The notes below the pieces were generated by a model. It searched no databases. It saw nothing but the letters and a program-made list of their open reading frames with translations, and was not told where the DNA came from. From Alphaproteobacteria bacterium (lineage in GTDB: Bacteria; Pseudomonadota; Alphaproteobacteria; Reyranellales; Reyranellaceae): 64,000 bases of DNA. Each line of letters begins with the position of its first letter. Position 1 is the stretch's first letter. Shown piece after piece: positions 59,723 through 64,000 of the stretch. The stretch is from positions 1 through 64,000 of the forward strand of contig JAFKFL010000028.1 in NCBI GenBank assembly GCA_017308235.1, written 5' to 3'. Both the position numbers and the translations under genes were made by a program.

Positions 59723-60595
59723 CTACACCTTCTTGCGCGCGAGCGTGCCGAACAGGCCCTGCGGCCGGATGGCGAGGACGACCAGCATCACGATGTAGGG
59801 CGCGGTGTTCTTCAGCCCCTCCGACAATGTGGCGCCGGCATAGAGCTCGATGAGGCCGATGATGATGCCGCCGACCAGTGCGCCGGGAATCGAGCCGAAG
59901 CCGCCCAGCACCGCGGCGGCGAACGCCTTGAAGGCGACGGCGAGGCCCATGTTGGTGTCGATCAGCGTCACCGGCGACAGCAGGATGCCGGCTACCGCTG
60001 ACACGCCGGCCGAGATTGCCCAGATCAGCGAGAAGATCAGCTTGACCGGGATGCCCATGTAATAGGCGGCGAGCTGGTTCTGCGACGTCGCCTGCATGGC
60101 AACGCCGATGCGCGTATGAGTGAAGAAGACGTAGAGCGCGCCGCACAGCAGCAGCGTGCCGACGATGATCGAAAGATATTGATGGCTGAGCGTGACGCCG
60201 CCGATCGTCGTAACGCCACCAAAGGGCGTCGGCAGGGTGTAGATTTCCGACCCCCAGGTGACGCTGGCGAACGTGCGGAACATGGCGCCGAGGCCTATGG
60301 TCAACATGACCACGGCGAATTGCGGCTGGCCGATCACGCGGCGCAAGACGACGGCATCGAGTAACGCGCCGAACGCTCCCACGACGACCACCGCGATCAG
60401 GAACGCGACCCAGTAGTCGAGCTTCCACCAAGCCACCGACATGTAGGCGACGAAAGCGCCCAACATCAGCAGGTCGCCCTGGGCGAAGTTCACGAGTTCG
60501 GTGGCCTTGTAGATCAGCACGAACCCGAGCGCGACCAGGCCGTAGATGCAGCCGACTGCAAGCCCGTTCAGGGTGAGTTGCAGAAAATTAACCAG
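59723..60595 (-). CDS. livH: Branched-chain-type ABC transporter permease with a probable CTG start
   Basis: 290 residues if started at the CTG ending at 60595: LVNFLQLTLNGLAVGCIYGLVALGFVLIYKATELVNFAQG is a complete LivH N-terminus with its first transmembrane helix. The first conventional start (GTG at 60520) would remove 25 residues and that helix. No in-frame ATG or TTG exists. An AAGGG site lies 7 bases upstream of the CTG. An out-of-frame ATG at 60602 opens a four-codon reading frame; deleting one G would give ATG-AAA-CTG in frame, so a base insertion is the alternative. First gene of the Liv operon. Confidence 0.82.
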   Translation of the reverse strand: MVNFLQLTLNGLAVGCIYGLVALGFVLIYKATELVNFAQGDLLMLGAFVAYMSVAWWKLDYWVAFLIAVVVVGAFGALLDAVVLRRVIGQPQFAVVMLTIGLGAMFRTFASVTWGSEIYTLPTPFGGVTTIGGVTLSHQYLSIIVGTLLLCGALYVFFTHTRIGVAMQATSQNQLAAYYMGIPVKLIFSLIWAISAGVSAVAGILLSPVTLIDTNMGLAVAFKAFAAAVLGGFGSIPGALVGGIIIGLIELYAGATLSEGLKNTAPYIVMLVVLAIRPQGLFGTLARKKV

Positions 60596-60725
60596 TTTCC
60601 ATCCCTTGCAACGGGCAGTCTAACGCCACCTCGTACCCTGCCAATATGAACGGGTATTCAGCGCTGTCAACGCGCTATGCGGTGACGGCGCAAACTGGCA
60701 CAACGCGACGGGAGGAGAGGTTCCG

Positions 60726-61907
60726 ATGGCCGCCGTCGATTCGCCGAGAGTGTCGCTCCCGCAAGCCAGCCCGCCGAGCCCGTTCTATAGCGAGGAGCAC
60801 GAGGCCTTCCGAGCCACGGTCCGCCGCTTCGTAGATCGCGAGATCATGCCCCACGTCGACACATGGGATGAGGCGGAGGAGTTCCCGCGCGAGCTTTACC
60901 GGAAGGCCTCGGCCGCCGGCCTGCTTCAGCTCGGTTTTCCGGAGGAATATGGCGGCGTGCCGACTGATCCCTTCTTCGGCATCATCAAGGCCGAGGAGCT
61001 GGCGCGCCACGGCAGCGGCGGCATCAATGCCAGCCTGAACAGCCATACGATCGGCGCTCCGCCCATCGCGGCGCTGGGGCCCGAATGGATGAAGCGCAAA
61101 CTCCTGCCCGAGATCCTGGCCGGCGAGAAGATCAGCGCGCTTGCGATCACCGAGCCCTCCGGCGGCTCAGACGTCGCGAACCTCAGGACGACGGCCCGCC
61201 GCGACGGCGACCACTATGTCGTGAACGGTTCCAAGATGTTCATCACCTCGGGCGTGCGTGCTGATTATTTCACCGTGGCGGTGCGTACCGGCGGGCCGGG
61301 CGCAGGCGGCGTCTCACTGCTCCTGATCGAGCGCGAACGCGAAGGCTTCTCGCGAAACAAGCTCAAGAAGATGGGCTGGTGGGCGTCCGACACTGCGCAA
61401 CTGTTCTTCGACGATGTCCGCGTACCGGTCGAGAACCTGATCGGACAGGAGAACAAGGGCTTCATCGGCGTCATGTTGAACTTCAACCAGGAGCGGCTCG
61501 GGCTGGCGGCCGGCGCGCACGGCTATGCCAAGGTCTGCCTCGAGGAGGCAATCGCCTATGCCCGCGAGCGCCACACCTTCGGCAAGCCGTTGATCGCCAA
61601 CCAGGTCGTGCGCCACCGGCTGGTCGACATGGCAATGCGCATCAATGCGGTGAAGTCGACGCTTGAGCTTCTCGCCTGGCGGGTCGGGCAGGGCGAGAAG
61701 CCGGTCGCCGAAATCTGCATGCTGAAGAACCTTGCGACCTCGACACTGGAATACTGCGCCAACGAGGCGATGCAGGTCTTCGGCGGCGCGGGCTACCTGC
61801 GCGGCGCCAAGGTCGAGCGCATCTATCGCGAGACCAAGGTAATGTCGATCGGCGGCGGCTCGGTCGAGATCATGAAGGACCTCGCGGCCCGGCAGATGGG
61901 CCTGTAG
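60726..61907 (+). CDS. Acyl-CoA dehydrogenase
   Basis: 393-residue FAD enzyme introducing the alpha,beta double bond into acyl-CoA. ALAITEPSGGSDVANLRTTA and NGSKMFITSG bind FAD and substrate; ARERHTFGKPLIANQVVRHRLVDMA and MQVFGGAGYLRG are family signatures. The usual MCAD catalytic Glu position (YEGT) reads GGGS here; E256 in FNQERLGLAAG matches the catalytic Glu position of isovaleryl- and long-chain acyl-CoA dehydrogenases. It is divergent from the Liv operon and probably acts on the CoA ester made there. Ribosome site GGGAGGAGAGG. Confidence 0.9.
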   Translation: MAAVDSPRVSLPQASPPSPFYSEEHEAFRATVRRFVDREIMPHVDTWDEAEEFPRELYRKASAAGLLQLGFPEEYGGVPTDPFFGIIKAEELARHGSGGINASLNSHTIGAPPIAALGPEWMKRKLLPEILAGEKISALAITEPSGGSDVANLRTTARRDGDHYVVNGSKMFITSGVRADYFTVAVRTGGPGAGGVSLLLIEREREGFSRNKLKKMGWWASDTAQLFFDDVRVPVENLIGQENKGFIGVMLNFNQERLGLAAGAHGYAKVCLEEAIAYARERHTFGKPLIANQVVRHRLVDMAMRINAVKSTLELLAWRVGQGEKPVAEICMLKNLATSTLEYCANEAMQVFGGAGYLRGAKVERIYRETKVMSIGGGSVEIMKDLAARQMGL

Positions 61908-61915
61908 AAGACGCC

Positions 61916-62419
61916 ATGACCAAATCCCTCACAACTCCGGAAGAGCGCGTGGCGCTGTTCCAGAAGCTGTTCTCCGATACCATCCCGCACAACAGGGCAC
62001 TGGGCCTGAAGGTGCTCGCCGTAGCGCGCGGCCTCGCTTCCATGCAGCTCGACTGGTGCGAGGAGCTGGTGGGCAATCCCGAGACCGGCGTCCTGGCGGG
62101 CGGGCCGCTGACGGCGATGCTCGACGGCTGCTGCGGCATGGCGGTCGCGACCATGCTCAAGGAGCCGATGCCCTTCGCCACCCTCGATCTGCGCATCGAC
62201 TACGCCAAGCCCGCGGAACCGGGAAAGGCGGTGATCGCCGAGGCCGAGTGCTATCGCATCACCCGGTCGGTCGCCTTTACGCGCGCTTTCGCGCACCAGG
62301 GCGATTCCAAGGATCCGGTTGCCGCTGCGGCCGGCACCTTCATGCTGGGCACCAAGGGCAAGGTGACGCCCGCCCATCAGAAGGGTCGGGAGATCCTCGC
62401 CCAAGGGCGCAAGTTGTGA
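61916..62419 (+). CDS. Hotdog-fold thioesterase (PaaI-like)
   Basis: 167 residues with the PaaI-type hotdog fold: NPETGVLAGGPLTAMLDGCCGMAVATML carries the HGG-like helix turn (here AGG) with catalytic D, and FATLDLRIDYAKPAEPGKAVIAEAECYRITRSVAFTRAFA the long strands. Releases CoA from acyl-CoA or acts as dehydratase-like binder. It follows the acyl-CoA dehydrogenase by 8 bases and its stop overlaps the next GTG. Confidence 0.82.
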   Translation: MTKSLTTPEERVALFQKLFSDTIPHNRALGLKVLAVARGLASMQLDWCEELVGNPETGVLAGGPLTAMLDGCCGMAVATMLKEPMPFATLDLRIDYAKPAEPGKAVIAEAECYRITRSVAFTRAFAHQGDSKDPVAAAAGTFMLGTKGKVTPAHQKGREILAQGRKL

Positions 62420-62877
62420 GCCGCGGCCTCATGAAGCGCCTCGCCGAGGCGCGCAAGCAGCGCGACGTCAGCCGTCTCGCCGATGCCATTCCCTATGCAC
62501 GTTGGATGCAGATCGCACCGGAGAACGGTACGGGCGAATTGCTGACGCGCATGCGCTACCACGACTCGCTGATCGGCAACACCTTCCTGCCGGCGATCCA
62601 CGGCGGCACGCTGGGCGCGATGCTGGAGATGGCCGCGATCTTCCATCTCCTGTGGGAGACCGAGACCGAGACGGTGCCCAAGATCGTCAATATCACCGTC
62701 GACTACCTGCGTTCGGCGCGGCCGCTCGACGTGATCGCCTCGGCCAAGGTGACCAAGCAGGGACGGCGCATGGTCAATGTCTTCGCCGAGGCGTGGCAGG
62801 ATGACCGCGCCAAGCCTGTTGCCACCGCGCAGGCGCATTTCCTGGTGACGGCCGACGACGAACCGCCCGCGCTGTGA
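62416..62877 (+). CDS. Hotdog-fold thioesterase (PaaI-like), second copy
   Basis: 153 residues from the GTG at 62416, which overlaps the upstream TGA; an ATG at 62431 (MKRLAEARK) would give 148. The hotdog core is PAIHGGTLGAMLEMAAIFHLLWE (HGG motif intact) and IVNITVDYLRSARPLDVIASAKVTKQGRRMVNVFAEAW. Together with the gene before it, it may form a hetero-oligomeric thioesterase, since one copy has HGG and the other AGG. Third gene of the unit beginning with the acyl-CoA dehydrogenase. Confidence 0.82.
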   Translation: MSRGLMKRLAEARKQRDVSRLADAIPYARWMQIAPENGTGELLTRMRYHDSLIGNTFLPAIHGGTLGAMLEMAAIFHLLWETETETVPKIVNITVDYLRSARPLDVIASAKVTKQGRRMVNVFAEAWQDDRAKPVATAQAHFLVTADDEPPAL

Positions 62878-62896
62878 CCGGCTTCGGCGATTGATC

Positions 62897-64000
62897 TCAG
62901 GCGCGTCCGCGCGAGGGGCTTCGATCAGGTAGCGTGGCCGGGCCAAGCGCGGCCGGGAAGCTGGCGCCGACGGCAAGGACCGCAAGACCGAACAGGGCCG
63001 CCACGACGTAGACATTGCGGAGGGCTGCGGCCATCGCCGCCGTCAACGTGGCGATCTCGGGAGCCGAGAGATGTTGGCGCAAGGCCGGCTCCATCAGCTG
63101 GGCCGCCACCTCGCCGGCTTGAGGCGCATAGTGCAGCAGGCCGATGTTGACGAGGGCGCCGAACAGGGCGGCGCCGGTCGATTGACCGACGATGCGCATG
63201 AACATGTTTGAGGCCGTTGCCGCACCGCGCTCGCGCAAGGCCGCGGCGGCTTGCACGGAGACGAGGTAGGTCGTGTTGCACGAGCCCATACCGAGGCCGA
63301 TCAGCAGCGCGCCGGCGCCGGCCCAGACAGGGCCTCGTCCGGGTGACATCGCCAGCAGAACGATGCTGCCGAGGACCAGCATGCTGCCGCCGAACATCGC
63401 ACTCACGCGATAGCTGGTGCGGATCATGACTCGGCCCGAAACCGCGCTTGCCACCGCCCAGCTGATCGACATGGCGCCGAGCACCGCGCCCGTGATGCCG
63501 GCGGTGCGGCCCATCACGCCTTGCACATAGGTCGGCAGGAACGCGCTGACGCTCATCATGACCGCGCCGATGGCGAAGCTGCCGAAGTTGCCGAGCGCGA
63601 TCACCCGGTTGGTCCAGAAGCGGATGGGCAGCATCGGCGCTTCGACGTGGCGCTCGTGACGCACGAGCAGAACCAGCGCGCCGACGCCCACCACGATGCA
63701 GGTCGCAAGTACCCAGGGATTGAGGCTGCCGCCCTGGATCAGCGCCATCATCAGCGCGCCCGCGCCCAGCATCAGCAGGAAAGATGCAAGAAAGTCGATG
63801 CGGGGTGCTTTGGCCTGCAGGTGCTCGCGAAAGAAGACCGCGAGCATTGTCATGGCGAGTGCCCCGATCGGCAGATTCACCCAGAACACCGCCGACCAGC
63901 TCACATGTTCGACCAGGAACGCGCCCAGCGAGGGACCGACGATGGCGGAAATGCCGAACACGCTCGACAGGAAACCCTGCACGCGGGCGCGCTCGGTCGG
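62897..64000 (-). CDS. MFS drug/metabolite exporter (DHA2-like), 5' end beyond the window
   Basis: At least 367 C-terminal residues of a major facilitator superfamily transporter; the frame runs off the window edge through PTERARVQGFLSSVFGISAIVGPSLGAFLVEHVSWSAVFWVNLPIG, the motif C region of the EmrB/QacA family of 14-helix exporters. Some ten further transmembrane segments follow. The N-terminal helices are missing only because the window ends. It is convergent with the thioesterase genes. Confidence 0.87.
   Translation of the reverse strand, partial: PTERARVQGFLSSVFGISAIVGPSLGAFLVEHVSWSAVFWVNLPIGALAMTMLAVFFREHLQAKAPRIDFLASFLLMLGAGALMMALIQGGSLNPWVLATCIVVGVGALVLLVRHERHVEAPMLPIRFWTNRVIALGNFGSFAIGAVMMSVSAFLPTYVQGVMGRTAGITGAVLGAMSISWAVASAVSGRVMIRTSYRVSAMFGGSMLVLGSIVLLAMSPGRGPVWAGAGALLIGLGMGSCNTTYLVSVQAAAALRERGAATASNMFMRIVGQSTGAALFGALVNIGLLHYAPQAGEVAAQLMEPALRQHLSAPEIATLTAAMAAALRNVYVVAALFGLAVLAVGASFPAALGPATLPDRSPSRGRA

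Overview
The window is GC-rich, densely packed DNA with short intergenic gaps, many 4-base ATGA gene overlaps and strong purine-rich ribosome binding sites. The gene families point to a free-living, metabolically versatile alphaproteobacterium from soil or water. They include opine- or hydroxyproline-type oxidases, Liv-type ABC operons carrying acyl-CoA ligases, Bug-type binding proteins and a class III cyclase. One intergenic palindromic element resembles those common in rhizobia-like genomes. A Reyranella- or Bradyrhizobium-like host is an inference from gene content only. I saw no rRNA, tRNA, CRISPR array, insertion sequence, integrase or phage gene. No stretch longer than 300 bases lacks a gene.

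Layout: (1) 61-1991, purine deaminase and an RlmM-like rRNA methyltransferase. (2) 1951-11586, a LysR regulator divergent from a nine-gene operon: a PotD/A/B/C-like ABC transporter, a three-part opine/hydroxyproline-type dehydrogenase, a second DAO-type flavoenzyme and a membrane-anchored SGNH protein. (3) 11593-18496, mixed small units: LysR/GFA pair, adenylate cyclase, GST, GNAT, FMN 2-hydroxyacid dehydrogenase, a HCCA-isomerase-like DsbA protein. (4) 18534-21854, fadB-fadA beta-oxidation pair. (5) 21967-26875, DHFR-like protein, TfdA-like dioxygenase, a YafY/WYL regulator with two copies of its probable operator, EamA transporter, cupin-like protein, PNPOx-fold protein and a SmtB-type metal sensor. 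(6) 27019-33909, a catabolic run on the minus strand: acyl-CoA ligase, two tandem IPNS-like dioxygenases, VOC protein, enolase-superfamily enzyme, second acyl-CoA ligase. (7) 33971-39291, CaCA antiporter, large MscS channel, aldo/keto reductase, persulfide dioxygenase-rhodanese fusion. (8) 39310-50060, peripheral catabolism: a frameshifted peptide-type binding protein with a third IPNS-like enzyme and an IclR regulator, a Bug protein with a hydrolase, a LigA/LigB ring-cleavage pair, a free-amino-acid-hydroxylase-like enzyme, hydrolases and SDRs. (9) 50106-52520, a protease-nuclease fusion. (10) 52662-60595, a Liv transport operon with an acyl-CoA ligase and two near-duplicate binding proteins, ending in a clear intrinsic terminator. 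(11) 60726-64000, acyl-CoA dehydrogenase, two hotdog thioesterases and a truncated MFS exporter.

The standout is 50106-52520. It encodes one 804-residue protein with a trypsin-like serine protease domain (H186, D236, S328) followed about ten residues later by a complete S1/P1-type nuclease domain that begins W403-G-A-V-G-H408. In S1/P1 enzymes that Trp must be the mature N-terminus, because its amino group binds zinc; normally signal peptidase exposes it. Here a protease domain sits where the signal peptide should be. This suggests a cytoplasmic zymogen whose nuclease is switched on by cleavage at the 402/403 junction. Activation and any role in defence or cell death are inference.

Other points worth attention are a two-site YafY regulon, an ArsR/SmtB autoregulatory operator, a non-ATG livH start, and a one-base frameshift in a binding-protein gene.
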